A stretch of 64,000 nucleotides of DNA from Macrostomum hystrix (GCA_950097015.1 CATNEN010000024.1:1014001-1078000); one strand, 5' to 3'. Positions 1 through 11,785 are shown, counted from the stretch's first letter. Notes: generated by a model from the letters alone, not told the origin. Made by a program: numbers and translations.

Positions 1-1034
1 TGCAGTGCAGTACAAAGTAAGAACTGACTCGAATAATGAATTCGCATATTTTTCAGTACTTTAATAATTTTTTAACATAAAATGCATCTAAACTAGCAAA
101 CAATAAATGACAGTAGAATTAAAAGAAACAATATATATAATAACTTCCTTTTCAAAACTCCCTTGACAGCACAGCTGCAGCACAGCTTAAACTGCACAGC
201 TTCTGCGTATGACAAACCTTTCACGGAATTTTTATAAGTTAAAAAACCGCTGGAATTAAATAAAAGCAAATAAGTTTAACAAAAAGGACAGATTAAAACA
301 CTAGATAAAGGGCGTCGTACTAAATTTATTTCTGCATTGAATATCAATGTGTAAAGTATATTTGTACTTTTTAGTTTTTTTGCAATTCAAGGTATTTTTT
401 ACGCTGTGGCGTCATTAGAGATTCGTAGATTGGTCTTGGTGTATCATGGTGTACATAGCGTTTTTGATGCATTATCCACAGTGCTCCTGCTATAGGCCCA
501 ACCTGCCATAAGCGGTTCATGGTCAAATACTTGTTTCAGAATTATCTACTTTACTTCAAGGACAACAATAGAACACAGTGTTCTGTGTTTCTGAACACTT
601 ACGACTTACCCGGACCAGGTGTTTGGAATTGGGTGTCGACAAATACACTAAAAAATTCCCTTTTCGACCTAGTTTTAATGTTGAGCTATTTTCTAAATAT
701 TTTACATGACAATAAGCTCATTTGCTTGTTTGCTTTTTGCTATTATTGATGCTCAAATGGTTAGCTTGGCTTATTGCTTAGGCCTATTAGGAATTTTATT
801 AGGCCTATCATTCATATTCTAAAACATAAAAGAGTGGCCCTTGCAAATTACTTCTGCCCATGCCCAGCTGGTTAATTAGCATCAGCAATAAGCTTCTGTT
901 GTGCTGTATAGTTTTGTTTTTATATTTTTTTACTCTTTATATGTTATATGTATGTATGGGAGGCCTCTCTTTAATATTAATTTAAAATCTGTCTCAAGTA
1001 TATATGTGACAATGTTCAACTTCCGATCGTTATA
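1..1034. other. AT-rich stretch, no gene recognised
   Basis: No conserved protein frame, RNA gene or tandem array could be recognised. The longest open frame (519-749, +) shows no family resemblance. An upstream exon of CCDC77 could lie anywhere in 1-2665, because the first exon I can support starts with an acceptor rather than an obvious initiator. Confidence 0.5.
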
Positions 1035-1379
1035 TTATTTTTTGTTTGCAAACAACAGATAATGACAAAAAACTAGTTTAAAGGTAATAAAAGTCTGTAG
1101 TTTGGTCAGACAGTTCTGAAAAGTCTTGGTCAGTCTTTCTTTTTTCAAACCGGGTAAGTGCCTGATCCAGTAGAGGAGGGCACCGAAGCTATTCTTGGGG
1201 TATAGACGGTGCCATAAGAATTCTTTGAGGTGGCTTTCAAATAGAGCAGCACTCGTGCCATGCATTTGACGCAGCTTGTGCTTGGCAAAATCTTCAGCTG
1301 CAGAATTTCTGTGCCTTAGCTTCCTGTTCCCCCATATTTGCCAGATTTTGCCATAGACATAGATCCAAATGTTAGTCAT
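1035..1379 (-). pseudogene. Merlin/ISXO2-like transposase C-terminal fragment
   Basis: A 114-codon minus-strand frame contains KLRQMHGTSAALFESHLKEF followed by LWHRLYPKNSFGALLYWIRH. This resembles the C-terminal tail of ISXO2/IS1016-type and eukaryotic Merlin transposases, where a Gly-Thr-Ser segment precedes an xxEFLWRRR motif and a final xxxIRxLYP. The upstream part of a transposase (catalytic DDE core) is not visible: the frame is closed by a stop shortly before the first Met. No terminal inverted repeats were identified. It is best read as a decayed remnant of a cut-and-paste DNA transposon. The family call rests on remembered motif similarity and is moderate at best. Confidence 0.45.
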
Positions 1380-2665
1380 GGCAAAGCCACGTCAGCACAA
1401 CTTTTTCAAACTCAGCATGCATGTGTGGCACGAATTCAAACGAAAGAAATAATATATAACAAATAGAAGTAGACCATTGCCATATATGTATATGTATGGT
1501 ATTCACCTATGCCAACTCAATGATTTCAATGTACTGGTGCAAATTGCCTGAAAACAAATCTCTATGTAGCGTATATTGACTATGTCCGAGCGGCAAGACA
1601 CTCCAATTATTATCCTCTAACCATTGGCAATCTGTTCAAGCCTTTAAGGCTCCCAATAGATAAAAATTGCCCAGTCTCCATGCACGTATAGAACTCACTC
1701 TGGAATTTCCTTTCTTATTTTGGATTTTATCCTCTGCTTCAATCTGGTTATTAACCTTCCTTTCTTTATTCAATCTGACTCTTAGTGTATGACTTTGTTC
1801 AATCAACCTTCAACTCTGAGAAATAATCAACACAGAACTCAATTTCAATCTGATTTATTACACAACTATTATTCAGGGGCCTTTTGGCCAAAATGTCAAG
1901 GTCTGCCTTTTTTGCCTCCGTGAGCAGTTATATTTATATTCCCCATCCCCACAAGGGAGAGGGGAGAACATTAAACACTTTAAACAAACCCTTCAAGAAA
2001 ATAAAAGTTTTGGTGGGAATTTGTTTTAGAAATTTATATGGTATTAAAATGGGTCTGCCTCATATGCATATTATTTTAAATTTAGGAGCTCCTAGGAATC
2101 TTAAAAGTTAGAAATAGGCCCTAGGAGCTCCAGATCCACATATTATTAGCTATCTGATTTGCCTTAGTTTAGTTATGCTTAGCTATATAGACCTTAATCT
2201 AAATAAAGTATTAATCAAATACTTTTCTGAACAAAAATAAAATTTTATACAATAGAAGTCTTCTAAAAGTTAAGTGACTAACTATTGCAAGCTATAATAA
2301 AGGGTCTTTTTGAGTGAGGATAGCCCATAGCCATTGGCCATAACTATAAATAAGAATATAATTGTTGGTTAATGACAGCAAAATGGCTTGGTAGTCCTAC
2401 TGTAAAACAGATCATAGCAATGATCATGCATGTTATAAAGTATTGACCTTTAGTTTATTAAGAAACTTCAGAAGTTAGTATTGTATATAAATATTATTAT
2501 ATATTTCCATAACATGCATTATGGCTCTATTAAAAATATTTTTCGTACAATTGGCATTCATCTAAGAGTTCTCAATAACCAAGTGAATCTACTGATTTAT
2601 TAGAAAAAATGTGTGCATCCAAAATGTACAAACAACAAAATAAAATTACCCTATTTAAATTATAG
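1380..2665. other. AT-rich non-coding, probably 5' intron or spacer of CCDC77
   Basis: No supported exon or repeat array. The stretch ends in an AT-rich tract and a TATAG acceptor at 2661-2665, so at least its 3' part is probably intron. Confidence 0.4.
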
Positions 2666-5600
2666 CCGGACCAGTCCAAATCACAGCAGCCAGTGAGGCG
2701 GCTGCAGCCTCAGCCAAAGCCTTCTCGTCAGACGCAGTCGGCACCAAAGCGCGCCTCAGCGAGCACCGGTTTGACAGCGTCAGCGCCTCCACACCCGGCC
2801 GCAGCAGCGCCACCAACTTGCGGTCGTCAGTCGCCAACGCCGCGCGGCGAGGACGATCTCGGCGCCCGGCTGGCTCTGATGCAGCCCTCAAAGGAACTGC
2901 TTGATTATTACAGGCGCAAGGTCCAGGATCTGGATGCTGATCATCAGCAGCTTGAGAGCCGACTGCAGGAATTCAGCACCGCCTGCGCCGATCAGCACCG
3001 ACTGCAGTGGGAGCTCCGTCAGCGCGAGGACGAGATAGCTGAATTGCAGAAGGCGCTGTCCGATCTGCAGGTCTACCTTTTCCAGGTGAATTATGTGAAT
3101 TCCATGTGAAGCTCAGTAGAACACCGGTTGTGAAGGTAGCAGAAGCTCAGTAGAACACCGGTTGTGAAGGTGGCAGAAGCTCAGTAGAACACCGGTTGTG
3201 AAGGTTGCAGCAGCTCAGTAGAACACCGGTTGTGAAGGTTGCAGAAGCTCAGTAGAACACCGGTTGTGACCCGTATAAAACGGAATGGTCACAAAAAAGG
3301 GGCTGTGACCGTTGTTGTGACTGTCATGGTCACATGTTACCGTTAGTGACCACGTTTTGTGACCGCCATGGTCTCATGTTACCACTTGGTGTCCATAAAA
3401 TGTGACCATTTGTCCGGGTCACCATGTGACCGTTCATTGTGACCGTATTTTGTGACCGTTATGTTCAGGGTCACCATGTGACCGTTCATTGTGACCGTAT
3501 TTTGTGACCGTTATGTTCAGGGTCACCATGTGACCGTTCACTGTGACCGTATTTTGTGACCGTCATGTTCAGGGTCACCATGTGACCGTTCACTGTGACC
3601 GTATTTTGTGACCGTTATGTTCAGGGTCACCATGTGACCGTTCACTGTGACCGTATTTTGTGACCGTTATGTTCAGGGTCACCATGTGACCGTTCACTGT
3701 GACCGTATTTTGTGACCGTTATGTTCAGGGTCACCATGTGACCGTTCACTGTGACCGTATTTTGTGACCGTTATGTTCAGGGTCACCATGTGACCGTTCA
3801 CTGTGACCGTATTTTGTGACCGTTATGTTCAGGGTCACCATGTGACCGTTCACTGTGACCATATTTTGTGACCGTTATGTTCAGGGTCACCATGTGACCG
3901 TTCACTGTGACCGTATTTTGTGACCGTTATGTTCAGGGTCACCATGTGACCGTTCACTGTGACCGTATTTTGTGACCGTTATGTTCAGGGTCACCATGTG
4001 ACCGTTCACTGTGACCATATTTTGTGACCGTTATGTTCAGGGTCACCATGTGACCGTTCACTGTGACCGTATTTTGTGACCGTCATGTTCAGGGTCACCA
4101 TGTGACCGTTCACTGTGACCGTATTTTGTGACCGTCATGTTCAGGGTCACCATGTGACCGTTCACTGTGACCGTATTTTGTGACCGTCATGTTCAGGGTC
4201 ACCATGTGACCGTTCACTGTGACCGTATTTTGTGACCGTCATGTTCAGGGTCACCATGTGACCGTTCACTGTGACCGTATTTTGTGACCGTCATGTTCAG
4301 GGTCACCATGTGACCGTTCACTGTGACCGTATTTTGTGACCGTCATGTTCAGGGTCACCATGTGACCGTTCACTGTGACCGTATTTTGTGACCGTCATGT
4401 TCAGGGTCACCATGTGACCGTTCACTGTGACCGTATTTTGTGACCGTCATGTTCAGGGTCACCATGTGACCGTTCACCGTAGGCAAGGCCTACCGCGTGC
4501 GTGTATGCAAAGGGCCATACCGCAAAAAGGCGGCTGCAGAGGCTGGTGCCAGTGCCTGTCAAGCGGTGCAGAGGCCGGCAGGTATCAACCTTCCTAACAG
4601 CTGCACCACCTGCCAGGCGCTCCGGCAGGAGGTTTTGAACCTCCGGACAGCAGCAGAGTTAGCGCAGCAGACTGCCGACGGCTACAGAGAAAGCCAGGGA
4701 CGGCAGATCGAAGAATTAAACCACCGGCTTGACGATGCTGAATATGAGCAGACTGCGTATAAGGAAAAATGGGAAGCCGCCGTCATCAGAATCCGTGAGC
4801 TGCAGTGTGAGCTGGAGCATGCCCAGAGCGGGGTCGAACATTCGAGGTCGGAAGAAGGCGGTGCTGTTGCTAAGTACACCGTGGTGCTGCAGGACGCCGT
4901 GTTTTCTGCCATTGAGATTTTTTTCTTGTTACTATTTTCTGGTGCTACTGCCAGTCACACAACGGACACACAGAATGGTCACACAAAATATGGTCACAGT
5001 GAACGGTCACATGGTGACCCTGAACATAACGGTCACAAAATATGGTCACAGTGAACGGTCACATGGTGACCCTGAACATAACGGTCACAAAATATGGTCA
5101 CAGTGAACGGTAACTTGGTGACCCTATCTTCATGAACATGAACGGTCACATTAAACGGTCACCAGCGTTACGGACCACGGTCACAAGTGGAACGGTCACA
5201 GCCCTTTTTTGTGACCATTTCGTTTTATACGGGTGAAGGTTGCAGCAGTTCAGAGTAGAACACCGGTTGTGAAGGTGGCAGAAGCTCAGTAGAACACCGG
5301 TTGTGAAGGTGGCAGAAGCTCAGTAGAACACCGGTTGTGAAGGTGGCAGAAGCTCAGTAGAACACCGGTTGTGAAGGTTGCAGCAGCTCAGTAGAACACC
5401 GGTTGTGAAGGTGGCAGCAGTTCAGAGTAGAACACCGGTTGTGAAGGTTGCAGAAGCTCAGTAGAACACCGGTTGTGATGGCGGCAGCAGTTCAGTAGAT
5501 TTAGTGCTCAACATTGTGAGTCGCTTAACTAAATGCCCACTTCCCACGCGCATCCAGGAGCGAGACCAGGTGCTCCGACTGTACGCCGAAAACGATCGCC

Positions 5601-7866
5601 TAAAGATCAAAGAGCTGCAGGATCGCAAGAAGATGGCCCACCTGCTACAAATCTCTGGCGTCAGCGACAGCGAGGTCACCTATTTCCTTAAGGAGCCGCC
5701 GGATGTGGCTGTGGTGCCCCAGAAACTGCCAGGTCAGCAGTTGCCAGCAACAGCAGGTGGCGGTGCCAATAATCCGCAGCTGTTGCGCGCGGCCCAGGCC
5801 CTGCCAGAGGCATTGCGCAAAACTGTCCCAGCGTTGGAGCACGAAGCTGTGCTGCGAGACTGCGACTCGCTGAGGCTGCAGCTGCACTCTCTGCGTAGCC
5901 AGTTAGAGGAGCAAGCCAAGCTGGCCAAGGAGCAGGTCAGGTTCTGTGTGATGACCGATTTTTAAATCGTATCGATCGAATGACCAATTTCGATGCTATT
6001 TTTAATTTTTAATAGAATAATCGATTTAAAAAGGCTAGGCTAAATTAAATTGTAAATATTTAAAAGGTACGTTATCGATCGAAAACTGATTTGAAAGGCT
6101 ATATGGTATCGATCGAATGACCGATTTGAAAGGCTATGGTATCGATCGAATGACCGATTTGAAAGGCTGTGGTATCGATCGAATGACCGATTTGAAAGGC
6201 TGTGGTATCGATCGAATGACCGATTTGAAAGGCTGTGGTATCGATCGAATGACCGATTTGAAAGGCTGTGGTATCGATCGAAAACTGATTTGAAAGGCTA
6301 TATGGTATCGATCGAATGACCGATTTGAAAGGCTGTGGTATCGATCAAATGACCGATTTGAAAGGCTGTGGTATCGTTCGAATGACCGATTTGAAAGGCT
6401 GTGGTATCGTTCGAATGACCGATTTGAAAGGCTGTGGTATCGATCGAATGACCGATTTGCAAAGCTGTGGTATCGATCGAATGACCGATTTGCAAAGCTG
6501 TGGTATCGTTCGAATGACCGATTTGAAAGGCTGTGGTATCGATCGAATGACCGATTTGCAAAGCTGTGGTATCGATCGAATGACCGATTTGCAAAGCTGT
6601 GGTATCGTTCGAATGACCGATTTGAAAGGCTGTGGTATCGATCGAATGACCGATTTGCAAAGCTGTGGTATCGATCGAATGACGGATTCTTATTGTATTC
6701 AATAATGGTCATGCCCCATCCTCGCCATATTCAGGTGAATGCCCTGATGGAGGACCGCCGCATCAGGGCGATGGAGGCCGACTCCAGTCGGGATCGCGAT
6801 CAGGACAAGATCAAAGAGCTAACCGACAAGCTCAAGCGGGCCCAGGAGATGCTGCAGGACAGCACCAAGGACCTGCTTGAGCAGCGCAAGGCTCACAAGC
6901 AGGCCGAGAAGACCTGGATTCAGGAGAAGGCTCGACTTCTGCAAGAGATTGACACCAGGCGGCCCAGGTATCAGAATACGCCATCGGAGCGGGAGCGGCT
7001 GCGTCAGCTGGTCTCCGGTCAGGCCGAGGCCACCTGGGCCAAGGCGGAGCAGTCGGCCGTTGTTGACGAACTGCGTCAGCAGGTCAAGACGCTGGAGTAT
7101 CAGCTGCAGCAGCAGACGGAGCTGGCCGATATGTACAGGGAACAGGTGAGCCTACCTGTCTACACTTCTTCTCTACTCATATCTATTCATCTTAACTTTC
7201 CATTCTTCCACCTTCCAGCTTACCCTTCTCTGTCCCCTGTCAACCTATTCTCTCCGCTTTCCATCCCGTCACTTCTTTTATTACTCATTACATTCCAAAG
7301 TATATTATACGCCTCTATTCGCTATTTTTCATTGCCTCTGTCCCTCTACCCTCTCCCCGCTCTGCCTCTCCGCCTCTACCCCTACCCGTCTCTCCAACCC
7401 CATCTCTTACCCCCTACCCGATCCGCAGGTGGTGCAAGCCGAGGACCAGCTGTGCCGCCTGCGCGAGGAGCGCGAATCGTCCGCCGACCTGTACAAAGAC
7501 CGGGCCAGCAAGATCGCCGGCCGGCTGCAGCTGATGAATCAGCGCTACGCGGAGCTGGAACGCCGGCGCAATCTTGAAGTTGAAGGCTTCAAAACCGACA
7601 TTCAGCAGCTCAGGCAGAAGCTTCGAGGCGTTGAGCGCCAACTGTACAAACTCACCATCGGCTTGGGAGACACTGTCGCCAACGGCCCCCGTCTGCTGCG
7701 GCCTGGCGAACGACCCGCCGACGATGGCACAGGCGGCAATCCAGTCGACCTGGCTCTGCTGAAGGAGGTTCGGACCACCTCAGGACGGTCGAAACAGCTC
7801 GGCGACGAACTCAAGCAGCTCAAGGCTATGATGTACGGCTTGGAGAATGAGCTCAGGCATCTGTGA
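2666..7866 (+). CDS. CCDC77: CCDC77 orthologue (coiled-coil domain-containing protein 77), 5' end incomplete
   Basis: Exons: 2666-3085, 5558-5935, 6735-7145 and 7429-7866 (TGA). All internal junctions are phase 0 with GT-AG ends and join to 548 codons; human CCDC77 has about 490. Recognisable blocks in order: PSKELLDYYRRK, then REDEIAELQKALSDLQVYLFQ split directly onto ERDQVLRLYAENDRLKIKEL (the first intron lies exactly here), a TYFLKEPP motif, LMEDRRI, KIKELTDKL, then LERRRNLEVEGFKTDI and a terminal GLENEL. Most of the chain is predicted coiled coil; the N-terminal 60 or so residues are basic and Pro/Ala/Ser-rich. The family is a centrosome-associated scaffold, although its molecular role is poorly defined. 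An in-frame TAG lies just before 2666, so the exon needs an upstream partner; the initiator exon was not found. A later Met at 2879 is a less likely start. Intron 1 contains a minisatellite plus a transposon, intron 2 a 33-bp minisatellite, and intron 3 is short and pyrimidine-rich. Confidence 0.9.
3108..3269. repeat. 34-bp minisatellite, left part (CCDC77 intron 1)
   Basis: Tandem copies of a 34-bp unit containing CTCAGTAGAACACCGGTTGT, with single-base variants. The array is interrupted at 3270 by the foldback element and resumes at 5234 in register, which shows that the element inserted into a pre-existing array. Confidence 0.9.
3421..4480. repeat. 52-bp tandem array, left arm of the foldback element
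   Basis: The period measured between successive CGTCATGTTCAGGGTCACC motifs is 52 bp. Copies up to about 4080 mostly read CCGTTATG, while those from about 4080 onward read CCGTCATG. The variants are therefore clustered in blocks, as expected from local amplification. Each unit contains the inward complement GGTCACCATGTGACC, so single units can also form small hairpins. Confidence 0.9.
4479..4912 (+). other. Unique core of the foldback element with a coiled-coil-like open frame
   Basis: Between the two arms lies about 480 bp of unique, GC-rich sequence. It has one open plus-strand frame whose product contains CTTCQALRQEVLNLRTAAEL and later IEELNHRLDDAEYEQTAYKE, a heptad-like alpha-helical pattern. 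No initiator in good context, splice site or family match is evident. It looks like captured host sequence (possibly an exon) rather than a transposase. A function cannot be assigned. Confidence 0.4.
5237..5497. repeat. 34-bp minisatellite, right part (CCDC77 intron 1)
   Basis: Continuation of the 3108-3269 array with the same CTCAGTAGAACACCGGTTGT core and some 36-bp variants (TTCAGAGTAGAACACCGG). It ends about 60 bp before the exon acceptor at 5557. Confidence 0.9.
6070..6690. repeat. 33-bp minisatellite (CCDC77 intron 2)
   Basis: About nineteen tandem units of 33 bp containing ATCGATCGAATGACCGATTT and a variable AAAGGCTGTGG/CAAAGCTGTGG half. Because 33 is a multiple of three, long artefactual open frames exist on both strands. 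The array stops about 45 bp before the acceptor of exon 6735-7145. Confidence 0.9.
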
Positions 7867-8400
7867 TGCCGGCCAGTTTTTTTTTAGTTGAAATAAGCAG
7901 TAGTTTTGTGCACATTGAGGAAGTTATTTCTTATTGCTGGTCAATGATATTGTCAAATGCGTATTTAAGTATCTGTCTACTCGTAGTTTTATTTTAAAAG
8001 TGAATTAAAATGCAGACAACCATTCCAACTGAATTATCTTCAAACTATCCGTCCTTCATTAAACCAAATTTAACAGGACCAACACATTAACATTACATTC
8101 GTTGGCGAATTCTCGTGTGCTTAGTTTGAAAACTATTTTCTTGTAAATTTTTTTCTCCTATTTTGCCTGTACTAGAAAATTCGCTGTGCTATCATATTCC
8201 ATCGCAAGCTTAAGAATTCAACTTGCATTAAAATCTGCGAGTTATAAAAATACAATGATGCTCTGTGTACTCTAAGTAGTGTAATTGGCATATAAATTTG
8301 TAAAAAAGTAATATATATGCTACTTTTTCGTATTTTTGGTGTTTGTGTTCTCAAACAGATTTGGAGTGTGTGGATTGTGTTCATGGGGTGTGTTTGAGGC
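7867..8400. other. CCDC77 3' flank
   Basis: AT-rich sequence after the CCDC77 stop, likely 3' UTR followed by spacer. An ATTAAA hexamer near 8004 (GAATTAAAATG) is a possible poly(A) signal. No other feature is seen. Confidence 0.4.
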
Positions 8401-9640
8401 TGTTATTTGCGTGTGTTTCCGGCTGTATATGGGGCCTTGTTTAAGGCTGCTCATGGGGTGTGTTTCCGTCTGTTTATGGGGTATGTTTCGAATAGTTTAT
8501 TGGCGTGTTTTAGGCTGTTTATAGGGTGTGTTTCGGGCTGTTTATGGGGTGTGTTTCAGGCTGTTTATGGGGTTTGTTTCAGGCTGTTTATAGGGTGTGT
8601 TTCGAATAGTTTATTGGCGTGTTTCGGGCTGTTTATGGGGTGTGTTTCAGGCTGTTTATAGGGTGTGTTTCGGGCTGTTTATGGGGTGTGTTTCGGGCTG
8701 TTTATAGGGTGTGTTTCGGGCTGTTTATGGGGTGTGTTTCAGGCTGTTTATAGGGTGTGTTTCGAATAGTTTATTGGCGTGTTTTAGGCTGTTTATAGGG
8801 TGTGTTTCGGGCTGTTTATGGGGTGTGTTTCAGGCTGTTTATGGGGTTTGTTTCAGGCTGTTTATAGGGTGTGTTTCGAATAGTTTATTGGCGTGTTTCG
8901 GGCTGTTTATGGGGTGTGTTTCAGGCTGTTTATAGGGTGTGTTTCGGGCTGTTTATGGGGTGTGTTTCGGGCTGTTTATAGGGTGTGTTTCGTGCTGTTT
9001 ATGGGGTGTGTTTCAGGCTGTTTATAGGGTGTGTTTCGAATAGTTTATTGGCGTGTTTTAGGCTGTTTATAGGGTGTGTTTCGGGCTGTTTATGGGGTGT
9101 GTTTCAGGCTGTTTATGGGGTTTGTTTCAGGCTGTTTATAGGGTGTGTTTCGAATAGTTTATTGGCGTGTTTCGGGCTGTTTATGGGGTGTGTTTCAGGC
9201 TGTTTATAGGGTGTGTTTCGGGCTGTTTATGGGGTGTGTTTCGGGCTGTTTATAGGGTGTGTTTCGGGCTGTTTATGGGGTGTGTTTCAGGCTGTTTATA
9301 GGGTGTGTTTCGGGCTGTTTATAGGGTGTGTTTCGGGCTGTTTATGGGGTTTCTTTCAGGCTGTTTATGGGGTTTGTTTTAAGCTGTTTATATGGTGTGT
9401 TTCGGGCTGTTTATGGGGTTTGTTTCAGGCTGTTTATAGGGTGTTTTGAATAGTTTATTGGCGTGTTTTAGGCTTTTTATAGGGTGTGTTTCGAGCTGTT
9501 TATGGGGTGTGTTTCGGGCTGTTTATAGGGTGTGTTTCAGGCTGTTTATGGGGTTTGTTTCAGGCTGTTTATAGGGTGTGTTTCGGGCTGTTTATGGGGT
9601 GTGTTTCGGGCTGTTGATGGGGTTTGTTTCAAGCTGTTTA
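8400..9640. repeat. 23-bp minisatellite with a 274-bp higher-order repeat
   Basis: The basic unit is about 23 bp (TTTCGGGCTGTTTATGGGGT type, with GGG/AGG and GGGG/AGGG variants). A divergent unit containing AATAGTTTATTGGCGTGTTT recurs at 8491, 8765 and 9039, exactly 274 bp apart. A second series at about 8609, 8883 and 9157 has the same spacing, so blocks of about twelve units have been amplified together. The repeated 74-residue frames here are artefacts. Confidence 0.9.
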
Positions 9641-10328
9641 GGGAAGTTGTTCGGTCTTTTGTGGAAATTGTCTTTACCGCGTGTATTTTCGAGTTAGTCG
9701 GTTGACGGTTTTCCTGAAGCTGCTCTAGTGTTACTCTACCTATGAGTTTGTCTGCTGAGAGGTGCTCAACCAACTGCAGACGTGAATCACACAGATGAGA
9801 GAACAAGCTAATAGAACACCTATGTAATTAGGAGTTCTAACCACCCCTTCAGGAGGTTATTTGGCTCAGCCATGTCAGAGTCCTCGCTATGCAGGCATGC
9901 CCAGAACAATTGTTCGCGTGTCCCTAACTAATAATGAAGAAAATTGCCTATTCCACTGTCTGATTAAAGCGGGACAGTGTCTCTTGTTATCCCTCTTTTT
10001 ATCCTCTTCGCCCTGTTGGTCGTGATTAGCAGCGGCCCGCACTGGGTGGTGCTGTCTTGACCTCTTTCTCCAGCTGCGGCAGCTTTTTATTCAACTAATT
10101 AATATGTAGGGGCTCTGTTAGCTTGTCACGCTCGGAACTGTTGCACCTGTGCAGTGGGTAATCAACCTACTGGAGAACCCCACATTACTGTGTCCAATTA
10201 TGCGACAGTGGGTCGTAGAATTGATTACTTCATTCATGACTGACGTCTGTGCCATCAGGCTGCGTATGACCGGACGGCGTGCGGATAAGATCTCGCTCAC
10301 AGACTGACCTGTTCTACGCCTCGTTAGG
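9641..10328. other. Spacer without a recognisable gene
   Basis: No conserved frame, RNA gene or array was seen between the 23-bp and 16-bp minisatellites. Confidence 0.5.
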
Positions 10329-11146
10329 GCGACACATCTGTCCCCATCTGACACTGTCCCCATTTGACACTATCCCTATCTGACACTGTCCCCGTCTGAC
10401 ACTGTCACCGTCTGACACTATCCCTATCTGACACTGTCCCCGTCTGACACTGTCCCCATCTGACACTGTCCCCGTCTGACACTGTCCCCATCTGACACTG
10501 TCACTATCTGACACTGTCCCCGTCTGACACTGTCCCCATCTGACACTGTCACTATCTGACACTCCCCATCTGACACTGTCCCCATCTGACACTGTCCCCA
10601 TCTGACACTGTCCCCATCTGACACTGTCCCCATATGACACTGTCCCCATCTGACACTGTCCCCACCTGACACTGTCCCTATCTGACACTGTCCCCATCTG
10701 ACACTGTCCCCATCTGACACTGTCCCCATCTGACACTGTCCCCATCTGACACTGTCCCCATCTGACACTGTCCCCATATGACACTGTCCCCATCTGACAC
10801 TGTCCCCATCTGACACTGTCCCCACCTGACACTGTCCCTATCTGACACTGTCCCCATCTGACACTGTCCCCATCTGACACTGTCCCCACCTGACACTATG
10901 CCCATCTGACACTGTCCCCATCTGACACTGTCCCCATCTGACACTGTCCCCACCTGACACTGTCCCCATCTGACACTGTCCCCATCTGACACTGTCCCCA
11001 TCTGACACTGTCCCCACCTGACACTGTCCCCGTCTGACACTGTCCCCATCTGACACTGTCCCCGTCTGACACTGTCCCCGTCTGACACTGTCCCCATCTG
11101 ACACTGTCCCCATCTGACACTGTCCCCATCTGACACTGTCCCCAAA
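10329..11146. repeat. 16-bp minisatellite
   Basis: About fifty tandem copies of CTGACACTGTCCCCAT with scattered C/T and A/G variants and one 11-bp partial unit near 10560. Three units equal 48 bp, so minus-strand frames of up to 191 codons repeat a 16-residue pattern. These are not genes. Confidence 0.95.
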
Positions 11147-11504
11147 GACGCGTCCCATTAATTACTCAAGCTGCAACCTTCCTTTGCCTTGCCACTGGCG
11201 TCCATTGTACAGCCTCCATTTCTCTGTTGAAGATGCGAGGATGGCAATTGTGCAGAGAGGCACTGACTTACACAGAAAAATAATGGAAAAGTAGTTTAAC
11301 CTTTCGAGTGCGCATCTAGCCACTTAGCCACTGTATTCCGTTTTTAAGTTTCACAAAACTCGTGTCGCTACATTCTTATTCAACCGATTCACTATAGAGA
11401 CGGCCATATCAGATTTAGTTTGAAGGGTCAGACGCACAGTGAACTAATAAAATGCGCGCTCGCAAGATTCAATTGCTTGCTGGTCTGACACCAGTTTTTG
11501 TCAG
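11147..11504. other. Spacer, nothing recognised
   Basis: AT-rich sequence between the 16-bp array and the SINE; no supported feature. Confidence 0.5.
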
Positions 11505-11785
11505 AGACGGGAGTCAGTGGCAGAGCGGTCTAACGCGTTTGTCTCTCGCACCAAGGTGGCCCCTGAGCTCGATTCCGCGGCGAGGCCACTCTCATTTGGG
11601 GCGCAGCTGCGGAGATAAGGCTTGGGGGCTTGTCGTGCAATTTACCTCCGCAAGGGCCAACCTCTGCAAGCGAAAGTGTACACTTCCTGACAACGAGAAA
11701 GTCAGGGCAGATGTACACACCTGTGTGCGTCTGTGGTCAGGAGTCAGCTAAATGGGCAGAATTTTGTCCCCGCCAAAGCATGATT
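11505..11785 (+). mobile_element. tRNA-derived SINE, copy A
   Basis: The head has an RNA polymerase III A box (TGGCAGAGCGGT) and a B box (GAGCTCGATTCC) at tRNA-like spacing. A shared non-tRNA body follows (GGCTTGGGGGCTTGTCGTGC, then GTCAGGGCAGATGTACACAC, then GGAGTCAGC..AATGGGCAGAATT). The same modules recur in order at 23788-24143, which defines a family. The GAGCGGTCTAA segment suggests a type II (Leu/Ser) tRNA ancestor. Target duplications are not evident, and the 3' end is approximate. Confidence 0.75.

Larger units (their letters stand above)
3270..5233. mobile_element. Foldback-type DNA transposon with TIRs and tandem-repeat arms
   Basis: The ends are inverted: CCCGTATAAAACG at 3270-3282 and its complement CGTTTTATACGGG at 5221-5233. 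The match continues inward for about 45 bp with few differences (GGTCACAAAAAAGGG then CTGTGACCGTT). The flanking 34-bp minisatellite gives a 3-bp target duplication, TGA at 3267-3269 and 5234-5236. The left arm (about 3421-4480) is roughly twenty copies of a 52-bp unit rich in GTGACCGT. The right arm (about 4960-5130) carries a few copies in inverted orientation. A unique GC-rich core sits between them. No transposase is present, so the element is non-autonomous. Superfamily unassigned; the 3-bp duplication limits the options. Confidence 0.8.

Noticed and set aside
8336-9449. Cysteine-rich repetitive peptides (SGCLWGVFQAVYGVCF type)
   Set aside because: They are produced by the 23-bp array and its 274-bp higher-order repeat; there is no start context or conservation.
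10314-11158. Minus-strand proteins with a 16-residue MGTVSDGDSVRWGQCQ period
   Set aside because: They are translation artefacts of the 16-bp minisatellite.
11505-11590. Functional tRNA gene from the A and B boxes
   Set aside because: The sequence does not fold into a proper acceptor stem and the same head with the same non-tRNA body recurs at 23788, so it is a SINE.
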